DNA of 9,150 bases from Pseudomonadota bacterium (lineage in GTDB: Bacteria > Pseudomonadota > Gammaproteobacteria > Burkholderiales > Methylophilaceae). The DNA is taken from contig JAKPIR010000373.1 of the NCBI GenBank assembly GCA_029549705.1, positions 1 through 9,150 on the forward strand, read 5' to 3'. Below the pieces are notes generated by a model. That model had not been told where the DNA came from and ran no database searches. It saw only the letters and a list, made by a program, of their open reading frames with translations. The translations under genes were made by a program, and so were the position numbers. The stretch's first letter is position 1. Each line of letters starts with the position of its first letter. This document shows positions 1 through 5,440 of the stretch, one piece after another.

Positions 1-578
1 ATACTGTTACTTCAGCAGCCTATGGCTTACTTAAAGACCTGAAGGCTAGGCGTTGTAGAGATGAGGCGGCTGACAACCACTTAACGTCAATTTTCTATGC
101 AGTCCGTGACTATAAGCGAGGAACTCTCCCTGCTAACCTCATGAATGATTCCAATGTAATGCAGTTGATAGAAAAAGTCGCAGCGGCTCTGCCTATTCAG
201 GTGAGTTCGAAGTTTGAAGATGTACGCGCCTCGATTTCGCCAGAAATGACTAGAGAATTTTGGCAAAAGCGAAACAAGGTTTCAAACTTCCTTAAACATG
301 CTGATCGTGACTCTGAAGCAAGCTTAGCTATTGGGGATGTTGATAACTTAATGCTCTTAATGCAAGCCTCAAGTGCTTACATTGACATCATGAATGATAA
401 CCTCGGCGCAGAAGGAATGGTTCTTTGTTGTTACTTCAGCGTAACTCGCGGAACAAAAAATCAATTGCCAGAACAGTTGCAATCCATCTGCACTGCTCTT
501 GAGGAGCTTAAGCATTCTGAGCGACTTGACTTCTGTTCATCTTTTATTCGAGAACTAAATGCAAGTAATATAAGTTGA
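1..578 (+). CDS. Hypothetical protein, 5'-truncated by the window edge
   Basis: The reading frame is open from base 3 to the TAA-free region before the TGA at 576-578, giving 191 visible residues, so the gene starts left of the window. An in-frame ATG lies at 141, but the 46 open codons before it read like normal protein (a helical stretch with SAAYGLLKDLK and AVRDYKRGTLPAN), so 141 is unlikely to be the true start. The protein is soluble and mostly helical, with no signal peptide or membrane segment. A conspicuous motif is NFLKHADRD near the middle, followed by a second helical half. I have the impression of a small conserved hypothetical family with this motif but cannot name it or give a function. 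It is the last gene before two repeat elements and is separated from the ruv region by a minus-strand gene. Confidence is high that it is coding and nil for function. Confidence 0.75.
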   Translation, partial: TVTSAAYGLLKDLKARRCRDEAADNHLTSIFYAVRDYKRGTLPANLMNDSNVMQLIEKVAAALPIQVSSKFEDVRASISPEMTREFWQKRNKVSNFLKHADRDSEASLAIGDVDNLMLLMQASSAYIDIMNDNLGAEGMVLCCYFSVTRGTKNQLPEQLQSICTALEELKHSERLDFCSSFIRELNASNIS

Positions 579-618
579 GTGGAATAAAATAAAGCCTACA
601 AGAAATTTTGTGGACTGT

Positions 619-837
619 TTTTCGCCTCAGGGCGAGTTACTTTGCTTTTGCTTGCTCAAAAGAAAGTAACCAAAGAAAAGGCTACCCTCTACCGCGTTCC
701 TGCGGAATTCCCTAAGTTAAATCTCAGCATGGGCGGCAAACGGAAACTCGCCCAATAAAATCGTTGGGTTCAGACAGCCGCTTGCCGACACCTCCCATGC
801 CGAGATTTAACTTAGGCGCACTAGCAAGGGGCGAAAA
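619..837. repeat. Nested inverted-repeat intergenic element
   Basis: This non-coding stretch of about 219 bases is built from nested complementary segments. The outer ends TTTTCGCC (619-626) and GGCGAAAA (830-837) are perfect inverted repeats. Inside, 636-670 is a hairpin: GTTACTTT/AAAGTAAC and CTTTTG/CAAAAG pair with one bulged G and a six-base loop. The largest pair is 711-733 with 794-816, 23 bases with one mismatch (a possible G-T pair). In addition, 630-638 (GGGCGAGTT) is complementary to 745-753. The 'GAGTTACTTT...AAAGTAACCAAA' core resembles an intergenic repeat family I remember from many beta- and gammaproteobacterial genomes; that is recollection, not a search. It could be a non-autonomous mobile element or a structured transcript. 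There is no transposase in or beside it. Confidence 0.7.
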
Positions 838-886
838 TCAGTGAAGTTTCACGGTTGATTTAATGATACAAAAATCTCTCAAATTT

Positions 887-999
887 CGTCATACCAGCGC
901 AGGCTGGTATCCAGTCAAGGTTGGTGCTCACAAATATTGATTTATTGACACAAAGCTAAATTTCGCGTGGTGTGGATACCAGCCTACACTGGTATGACG
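887..999. repeat. Small element with inverted 27-base ends (GTCATACCAGC type)
   Basis: Positions 887-913 and 973-999 are inverted copies of the same 27-base unit, matching at 25 of 27 positions. Each copy is itself a hairpin: ATACCAGC/GCTGGTAT around GCAG in the left copy, and ATACCAG/CTGGTAT around six bases in the right copy. Between them lies an AT-rich spacer of 59 bases with no reading frame of note. The 'CGTCATACC...GGTATCCAG' wording belongs to a type of short dispersed palindromic repeat that I know from many proteobacterial genomes. The paired, inverted arrangement suggests a MITE-like unit, but no target-site duplication can be made out at the ends. Confidence 0.7.
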
Positions 1000-1130
1000 G
1001 GTGCTTAATTGTGAAAAGCAAGTAGTCTTTATTTCACCTGCCCTGCAAGCCAATAACTACGCGGCTTTCAGTGGCATAAAAAATCCTCGGCGGGGGGGTC
1101 TCTCGAGTGAATTAAGCCTGCTACTGCTTT
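1000..1130. other. Non-coding remainder of the 579-1130 gap
   Basis: Together with the two repeat elements this completes a gap of about 550 bases without a convincing gene. A run of seven G lies at 1092-1098. I looked here for a terminator of the minus-strand gene ending at 1131 and found no convincing GC-rich hairpin followed by a T run on that strand. I see nothing else in this stretch. Confidence 0.4.
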
Positions 1131-2063
1131 CTAAATCAGTGCAGTATTTTCTTCTAATAAATGCTGTGCCTGTTCAAGGTGCAACTGCGTACTTTTGATG
1201 TAGTCGAGCAGCAAAACGCTGTCTTCTTCATTGATTTCTGCCACGCGAACGGTTAAACCCATTGGTGCAAACATGAGTTTTAACCATTGTTCGCCCATTC
1301 TTTCAATGGCATGGTCAAAGGCTTTGAGTTCTACGCCGTTGTTGATGCGCTGGTTTAAGTCTTCACGGTGCGCATCGCTGGCGTGCATCAGCTCATTGCT
1401 ATCAAGGTTGATGTTGATGCGATTGGGCATGACTAAATTATTTTCATGAATCTGCAATTGGCGAAAAAGCCATTCTTCAGTATTGGCAGAAACGCCCTGA
1501 TATTGCGCGCGCAGTTTATCTACCAGCAGTTCTTTGCCAATTTGTTGCACGCGAATGTGCGCTAAATCAAGCCCCAGCATGGCTTTGGCTTTTTTACGAA
1601 TCACGCCGATATATTGCGTTGAGGTTTTACCACCCAGCGTTTTTTCGCGCTCGCCTAAATCTTCTTGCTTAAAATCGGTGAGAGATAAATCCACTTCAAG
1701 TAATGTAAGTTTTAGCACGGCCTGAATTTGCTGAAACTGCATTTGTTGCGACTTGATGCGCTCAAGCTCAATCACCAGTTTGGCTTTATCCTTGAGCGCT
1801 TTTTGCATTTCACTGGCAAGTTGCTTTTGGCGCTCAACGTCGGCCGACACCAGTAGTTTTGGTAAGGTTAGGCTAATAATCAAAGCGCCTAAGCCAGCAC
1901 CGATGGCGGCGAGCAGTACCGCAATACTTTGCTTATCTAACAGCAAACTAAAGGCAATAAATAACACCGCAATGCCCACGCCCGTGGCAAAAAACATACG
2001 ATAGCCAAACCTTTTGAGTGGCGCAAAAAGCTTAAACGGTGCGGTGAGTAATTTTTTGAGCAT
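1131..2063 (-). CDS. Membrane-anchored coiled-coil protein of unknown function
   Basis: The encoded protein is 310 residues, starting at an ATG (CAT on the plus strand at 2061-2063) with no clear Shine-Dalgarno sequence. The N-terminus is basic (MLKKLLTAPFK), followed by two hydrophobic helices at roughly residues 23-42 and 47-71 that would form a membrane hairpin. A charged heptad-like helix at about 73-115 looks like a coiled coil. A soluble region then runs to the C-terminus, containing LEVDLSLTDF (about 122-131), a predicted strand/loop with GGKTSTQYIGVIRKKAK and LGLDLAHIRV (164-172), and a Glu/Asp-rich helical tail. With both ends probably cytosolic, it would be an inner-membrane protein with a large cytoplasmic domain; this is inference. 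The central part faintly recalls DUF4230-type domains, but I do not trust that match. The gene is divergent from ruvC and alone on its strand. Composition matches its neighbours, and coding status is well supported by length and ordered segments. Confidence 0.85.
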   Translation of the reverse strand: MLKKLLTAPFKLFAPLKRFGYRMFFATGVGIAVLFIAFSLLLDKQSIAVLLAAIGAGLGALIISLTLPKLLVSADVERQKQLASEMQKALKDKAKLVIELERIKSQQMQFQQIQAVLKLTLLEVDLSLTDFKQEDLGEREKTLGGKTSTQYIGVIRKKAKAMLGLDLAHIRVQQIGKELLVDKLRAQYQGVSANTEEWLFRQLQIHENNLVMPNRININLDSNELMHASDAHREDLNQRINNGVELKAFDHAIERMGEQWLKLMFAPMGLTVRVAEINEEDSVLLLDYIKSTQLHLEQAQHLLEENTALI

Positions 2064-2108
2064 GGGTTGGGTCTTAATCGTATTTGTTTAACTATTTATG
2101 TAAACTTG

Positions 2109-2136
2109 ATTGTAAGGTAATGCCTAAAAGAAGCAA
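2109..2136 (-). promoter_or_regulatory. Candidate promoter of the minus-strand membrane protein gene
   Basis: Read on the minus strand, TTGCTT (2136-2131) is followed after 16 bases by TACAAT (2114-2109), an acceptable sigma-70 pair. It would give a leader of about 40 bases before the ATG at 2063. The region is AT-rich, so a chance match is possible. Confidence 0.3.
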
Positions 2137-2167
2137 ATTAAATCAGTAAGTAAGCAAATGAATGGCT

Positions 2168-2173
2168 TATAAT
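2168..2173 (+). promoter_or_regulatory. Candidate -10 box upstream of ruvC
   Basis: A perfect TATAAT lies about 115 bases before the ruvC start, in the gap between the divergent genes. No good -35 hexamer sits 16-18 bases upstream. I looked for a LexA-type CTGT-N8-ACAG operator here and saw none, so SOS control of ruvC is not indicated by the sequence. Confidence 0.35.
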
Positions 2174-2274
2174 TTACCGCTACATTGATCGCACTCAGTT
2201 AACCAAAAACCACATTTACGCATGCAATTCACACAAACAATTCGTCAAGTAATCCCCATGAAGTTATCCGTGTT

Positions 2275-2278
2275 GAGG
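2275..2278 (+). promoter_or_regulatory. Ribosome binding site deciding the GTG start of ruvC
   Basis: GAGG ends nine bases before the GTG at 2288. The codon just before this GTG is an in-frame TAA (2285-2287), so the frame cannot start further upstream. The next residues (TARILGIDPG) are the canonical RuvC N-terminus, which fixes the GTG as the start. Confidence 0.6.
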
Positions 2279-2287
2279 TTAACGTAA

Positions 2288-2860
2288 GTGGCAGTCGTTA
2301 CTGCGCGCATCCTCGGTATTGATCCTGGGCTTCGCTTAACGGGGTTTGGTGTTATTGAAAAAGTGGGTGAAAAAATCTTATATGTAGCGAGCGGCACCAT
2401 TAAAACGGCAAGCGGCAAGAAAAATGTTATTGAGGGTGAGGCGGATAGAGAAGAGTTGCCCGCACGGCTTAAGATTATTTTAGATGGCCTGTTTGAGGTG
2501 ATTGATACGTATCAGCCAACGCAGGTGGCGATTGAAAAAGTGTTTGTAAATGTGAATCCGCAATCCACCCTATTGCTCGGCCAAGCGCGCGGTGCGGCAA
2601 TTAGCGCGGCAGTGATTCGCAATTTAATTGTGGCAGAATATACCGCGTTACAGGTTAAGCAGTCGGTGGTGGGCAATGGTCACGCGCAAAAAGAACAAGT
2701 ACAAGAAATGGTGAAACGCTTACTCAACTTGCCCGCTACACCCAAGCCAGACTCAGCCGATGCACTGGCTTGCGCGATTTGCCATGCGCATGGTGGGCAA
2801 GGGTTGGGGAGGTTGGCCACTGCTGGCTTTCGCGTTAAGGGCGGAAGGTTGATTGGGTGA
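2288..2860 (+). CDS. ruvC: Holliday junction resolvase RuvC
   Basis: RuvC is the dimeric endonuclease that cuts Holliday junctions symmetrically, working with the RuvAB branch-migration motor in recombinational repair. The protein is 190 residues against 173 in E. coli. The four acidic metal-binding residues of the RNase H-like fold are visible: Asp12 in RILGIDPG, Glu83 in VAIEKVF, and Asp155 and Asp158 in PDSADALA. Phe86, after the second motif, corresponds to the aromatic residue that opens the junction. The motifs LLLGQARGAA (96-104) and VKQSVVGNGHAQKEQV (123-138) are typical. Part of the extra length is an insertion of about 12 residues around 41-54 (SGKKNVIEGEADRE), between the first sheet and the next helix. 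All catalytic residues are kept, so it should be active. The TGA overlaps the GTG of the prenyltransferase gene by four bases, implying an operon. Confidence 0.97.
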   Translation: MAVVTARILGIDPGLRLTGFGVIEKVGEKILYVASGTIKTASGKKNVIEGEADREELPARLKIILDGLFEVIDTYQPTQVAIEKVFVNVNPQSTLLLGQARGAAISAAVIRNLIVAEYTALQVKQSVVGNGHAQKEQVQEMVKRLLNLPATPKPDSADALACAICHAHGGQGLGRLATAGFRVKGGRLIG

Positions 2861-3813
2861 CAAAGAGTGCCAAATCGTTGCTTGAGCCTTCTATAGGCAC
2901 GTACGCGAATAGCATCAGCAAGTATTTTTTTGCCACACGCCCAGCATTTTTGTTAGCTACAATCGCAGCATGTTTGTTGGGTTTGGCAAGTGCCAGGCTG
3001 GGCGGCGTTATTCTGAACGATGTTTATGCAATCGTGACAGTGGCGCTGGCGCTGCTTGTACATGCCGCAGTGAATGTGCTAAACGATTACTTTGATGCAT
3101 TAAGTGGCACGGACGCGTTGAATACTACGCGCGTTTATCCATTTACCGGCGGTAGCCGCTTTATTCAAAATGGCTTATTTACCCCGCAACAAACGGCACA
3201 ATTTGGCTATGGACTGTTATTCTTAGCGATGTTGGGTGGACTGTGGCTGGTGGCAGAAGCCGGCGCGGGCTTGTTGCTAATTGGTGGCGTGGGGGTGTTT
3301 CTTGGTTGGGCGTATTCGGCCCCGCCGCTAAGCTTAAACAGCCGGGGCTTGGGCGAGCTTTGCGTGTGGATGGGGTTTTTAGGCTTAGTGATTGGGGCAG
3401 ACTTTGTGCAACGCGGCAGTTTTTCTTGGCAGCCTGTTTTTGTAGGGTTTAGCTATGCGTTACTGGTGACGAACTTGCTTTTTATTAACCAGTTTCCTGA
3501 TTGCAATGCCGATGACCTTGCGGGCAAGCGACATTGGGTAGTGCGTTTGTCGCCTGCTACAGCTGTCAGAATTTATCCAATATTGGTGTTATTCGCATTT
3601 GCCTGGTCCGTAGTGATGGTGTACTTACAAAAACTACCTGCAATAACGCTATTGGCGGCGTTACCACTATTATTGGCATTGCGCGCCACCTTACTTTTGC
3701 AACAACATTATGCAGAACCTGAAAAATTACGCCCCGCGATTCAACTGACTTTGCTTGCCATGCTGAGTCACGCGTTTCTTTTAACATTATTATTATTTTG
3801 GAATACAAAATGA
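2857..3813 (+). CDS. UbiA-family prenyltransferase, MenA-like
   Basis: UbiA-family integral membrane enzymes transfer a polyprenyl chain from its diphosphate to an aromatic or quinone precursor in the inner membrane. This protein is 318 residues, strongly hydrophobic, with about eight or nine membrane helices from residue 30 to the C-terminus. The two Asp-rich motifs that bind Mg-diphosphate are present: NDYFDALSGTD (76-86), and NQFPDCNADDLAGKRHWVVRL (211-231), the D...DD..GK..W..RL pattern. The second motif is closer to 1,4-dihydroxy-2-naphthoate prenyltransferase (MenA) than to UbiA or CyoE. No other quinone gene is in the window, so the acceptor is unknown and I give no symbol. The GTG start overlaps the ruvC stop and is preceded by GGAAGG at 2843-2848. 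The stop overlaps the ruvA ATG. The gene is therefore probably translationally coupled on both sides. Confidence 0.88.
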   Translation: MTKSAKSLLEPSIGTYANSISKYFFATRPAFLLATIAACLLGLASARLGGVILNDVYAIVTVALALLVHAAVNVLNDYFDALSGTDALNTTRVYPFTGGSRFIQNGLFTPQQTAQFGYGLLFLAMLGGLWLVAEAGAGLLLIGGVGVFLGWAYSAPPLSLNSRGLGELCVWMGFLGLVIGADFVQRGSFSWQPVFVGFSYALLVTNLLFINQFPDCNADDLAGKRHWVVRLSPATAVRIYPILVLFAFAWSVVMVYLQKLPAITLLAALPLLLALRATLLLQQHYAEPEKLRPAIQLTLLAMLSHAFLLTLLLFWNTK

Positions 3814-4385
3814 TTGCCAGACTGAACGGAATATTGATTGAAAAGCATCCCCCGCAAATCGTCATTGATTGCAATGGCGTGGGCTATGAGGTCGAGGTGC
3901 CGATGAGCACCTTTTACAATCTGCCAGAATTAGGCAGTAAAGTGAATTTACTGACTTATTTTGTGGTGCGCGAGGACGCTCAATTACTGTACGGCTTTGG
4001 TAGTGAACAAGAAAAAAGCACCTTTAAACAACTCCTTAAAGTCAATGGTATTGGAGCCAAATCCGCATTATCCATCTTAAGCGGCGTGAGTATTGATGAC
4101 CTCATTCAGGCTGTCAGCATGCAAGAAGTGGGTATGCTCACACGCATTCCCGGCATCGGCAAAAAAACTGCCGAGCGTCTATTGCTCGAACTCAAAGACA
4201 AGTTCAGTGTGGCTGGCTTGGCGCAAACCGCAGGTCAGGCAAAATCGGCTACGCATGACATCCTGAATGCGCTGGTAGCTTTGGGTTACAATGAGCGCGA
4301 GGCAATGGCTGCCGTGAAGTTGTTAGATAAAGAAGTCAGCGTCACAGATGGCATTAAGCAGGCGCTGAAAAGCCTTTCAAAATAA
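3810..4385 (+). CDS. ruvA: Holliday junction branch migration protein RuvA
   Basis: RuvA binds four-way junctions as a tetramer or octamer and loads the RuvB motor. I place the start at the ATG at 3810, giving 191 residues beginning MIARLNG, the usual RuvA N-terminus. A TTG four codons upstream (3798) would add residues not typical of the family. Domain I (about 1-63) is the OB-fold, with the acidic pin Glu55-Asp56 in VVREDAQLLYGF, the same positions as in E. coli. Domain II holds two helix-hairpin-helix motifs, LKVNGIGAK (76-84) and RIPGIGKKTAERL (112-124). Domain III (about 147-191), the RuvB-contact domain, follows a Gln/Ala-rich linker and shows DILNALVALGYNEREA. The E. coli protein is 203 residues, so this one is slightly short, mainly in the linker. 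It overlaps the prenyltransferase stop by four bases (ATGA). ruvB is not the next gene; it lies 4.3 kb downstream. Confidence 0.97.
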   Translation: MIARLNGILIEKHPPQIVIDCNGVGYEVEVPMSTFYNLPELGSKVNLLTYFVVREDAQLLYGFGSEQEKSTFKQLLKVNGIGAKSALSILSGVSIDDLIQAVSMQEVGMLTRIPGIGKKTAERLLLELKDKFSVAGLAQTAGQAKSATHDILNALVALGYNEREAMAAVKLLDKEVSVTDGIKQALKSLSK

Positions 4386-4417
4386 CCATAAAAATGGATG
4401 AAATGCGAGAATCAACG

Positions 4418-5299
4418 ATGAAAATTTACCAAGGTTTTATTGTTAGCTTAGCAGTGCTTTTGGCCGCTTGCGGGCAGCAACATCCACCTGCGCCAACGGT
4501 GGCCATGGCACCTGCGCCGGCAGAAATGGCTAACGCTAAAATGCTGCGTGCTGATTCAGATACTGTTGCGGGTGAGGGTGAGCAGTCACTTACGGAACTC
4601 ACTGAGCCAGCAGATACGGAAGTTAAGCGCTATGTGGCGTTACGTCATCATTTGATGGTTGAAACATCACCAGAACAAATGCAGGCAAATTTTGATGCGA
4701 CTATTGCGCATTGCCAGCAGCTTAAGTGCCAAATTTTGGCGGCCAATTTTAATCGTGAAACAGCCTATGGCCCGCCATCGGCAAGCTTATCTGCACGGGT
4801 ACCACCGAGGTCGGTGGAGGTATTTTTAGCTGGGTTGGCGAAAAGTGGCGAGGTCTTACAGCATCATCGCACCAGCGAAGATAAAACTGATGCGGTGATA
4901 GATGCGGAAGCGCGCATAAAAAACTTAACTGAATTTCGTGACAATTTGCGTGCAATGCTCAACGATAAATCCGCCAAATTTAAAGATTTAATTGAAGTGC
5001 AGCGCGAGCTGGTTAACACTCAAAGTGAGTTGGATAGCATTCAGGGCGTGCGTAAAGCGCTGGCACAAGAGACAGAGTTGGTGGCAATCAATATTGATTT
5101 TACAGCCAAGCAAGGCATTACCGAGCAAGGCTTTTTCTCACCAGTTGCGCAAGCCTTTAAAAACGCTGGCCGTGTCATGATGGAAAGCTTGGCTAGCGTG
5201 ATTACTTTCTTTGTGACGATTTTGCCGTGGCTTATTTTTGCCATACCCGCGCTGATTTTAATGCGCAAACTTTGGGCTAAAATAAGAACAAAAAAATAG
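4418..5299 (+). CDS. DUF4349-type putative lipoprotein with C-terminal membrane helix
   Basis: The frame opens at an ATG at 4394, but I choose the third in-frame ATG at 4418. It puts a classic lipoprotein signal at the N-terminus (MKIYQGFIVSLAVLLAAC, lipobox LAAC with Cys18) and has GAGA about seven bases upstream. The 293-residue product continues with a Pro/Ala-rich linker (about 22-45). A DUF4349-like domain follows (about 68-229): a beta-rich part with RVPPRSVEVFLAGL, a long coiled coil (about 167-219, with DLIEVQRELVNTQSELDSI), and the closing strand ELVAINIDF. A hydrophobic helix at about 259-282 precedes a basic tail. Two cysteines, Cys99 and Cys104, could form a disulfide. Proteins of this type have no established function known to me; the coiled coil implies assembly or a partner. 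The gene follows ruvA by 32 bases and is probably co-transcribed. There is no visible terminator after it. Confidence 0.85.
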   Translation: MKIYQGFIVSLAVLLAACGQQHPPAPTVAMAPAPAEMANAKMLRADSDTVAGEGEQSLTELTEPADTEVKRYVALRHHLMVETSPEQMQANFDATIAHCQQLKCQILAANFNRETAYGPPSASLSARVPPRSVEVFLAGLAKSGEVLQHHRTSEDKTDAVIDAEARIKNLTEFRDNLRAMLNDKSAKFKDLIEVQRELVNTQSELDSIQGVRKALAQETELVAINIDFTAKQGITEQGFFSPVAQAFKNAGRVMMESLASVITFFVTILPWLIFAIPALILMRKLWAKIRTKK

Positions 5300-5345
5300 C
5301 ATAGATAGTGTGGACGCAATACATAAATTTACAATTATTAAACGG

Positions 5346-5351
5346 TATAAT
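5346..5351 (+). promoter_or_regulatory. Probable -10 box for the binding protein and c-di-GMP sensor pair
   Basis: A perfect TATAAT sits in an AT-rich region 47 bases after the upstream gene ends. The upstream -35 match is poor: the best-looking hexamer, TTTACA at 5328-5333, is only 12 bases away. Transcription from here would start near 5358 and make a leader of about 80-130 bases, depending on which start codon is used. Confidence 0.45.
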
Positions 5352-5375
5352 ACGCACAACCTTTTTGAATGCCCT

Positions 5376-5405
5376 GGAGGCCTTGTAGATAAAGGCTCGC
5401 AGAGC
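5376..5405 (+). promoter_or_regulatory. Possible structured leader with two competing hairpins
   Basis: GGCCTT (5379-5384) can pair with AAGGCT (5392-5397), with one G-T pair. GCTC (5395-5398) can pair with GAGC (5402-5405). The two hairpins share bases and cannot form together. The second is followed by AGTATTTTT. A strong Shine-Dalgarno-like GGAGG (5376-5380) lies at the edge of the first hairpin but has no ATG or GTG at a usable distance. It does not match a c-di-GMP riboswitch or any other riboswitch I can recall. The stems are short, so this may be chance. Confidence 0.2.
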
Positions 5406-5440
5406 AGTATTTTTCTCTCGGGAATTTTGGTGCGGGTTTA

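Noticed and set aside
619..999. CRISPR array or tRNA gene in the repeat-rich gap
   Set aside because: The repeats are inverted, of different lengths and not regularly spaced, and no cloverleaf or T-loop sequence is present.
1001..1198. 65-residue plus-strand reading frame
   Set aside because: It starts inside the end of a repeat element, lacks a ribosome site, and its last third overlaps the well-supported minus-strand gene.
2064..2287. LexA (SOS) operator upstream of ruvC
   Set aside because: No CTGT-N8-ACAG-like palindrome is visible in this gap.
3798..3809. TTG start four codons upstream of ruvA
   Set aside because: The ATG at 3810 gives the canonical RuvA N-terminus and a classic ATGA overlap with the preceding stop.
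3566..3874. 102-residue minus-strand reading frame
   Set aside because: It spans the antisense of the prenyltransferase/ruvA junction, both of which are conserved families.
4394..4417. Earlier ATG starts for the DUF4349 protein
   Set aside because: They would put charged residues before an otherwise perfect lipoprotein signal; the ATG at 4418 fits better.
5352..5440. c-di-GMP riboswitch upstream of the receptor/GGDEF-EAL pair
   Set aside because: The context is tempting, but I cannot find the conserved core or the tetraloop/receptor parts of the GEMM class.
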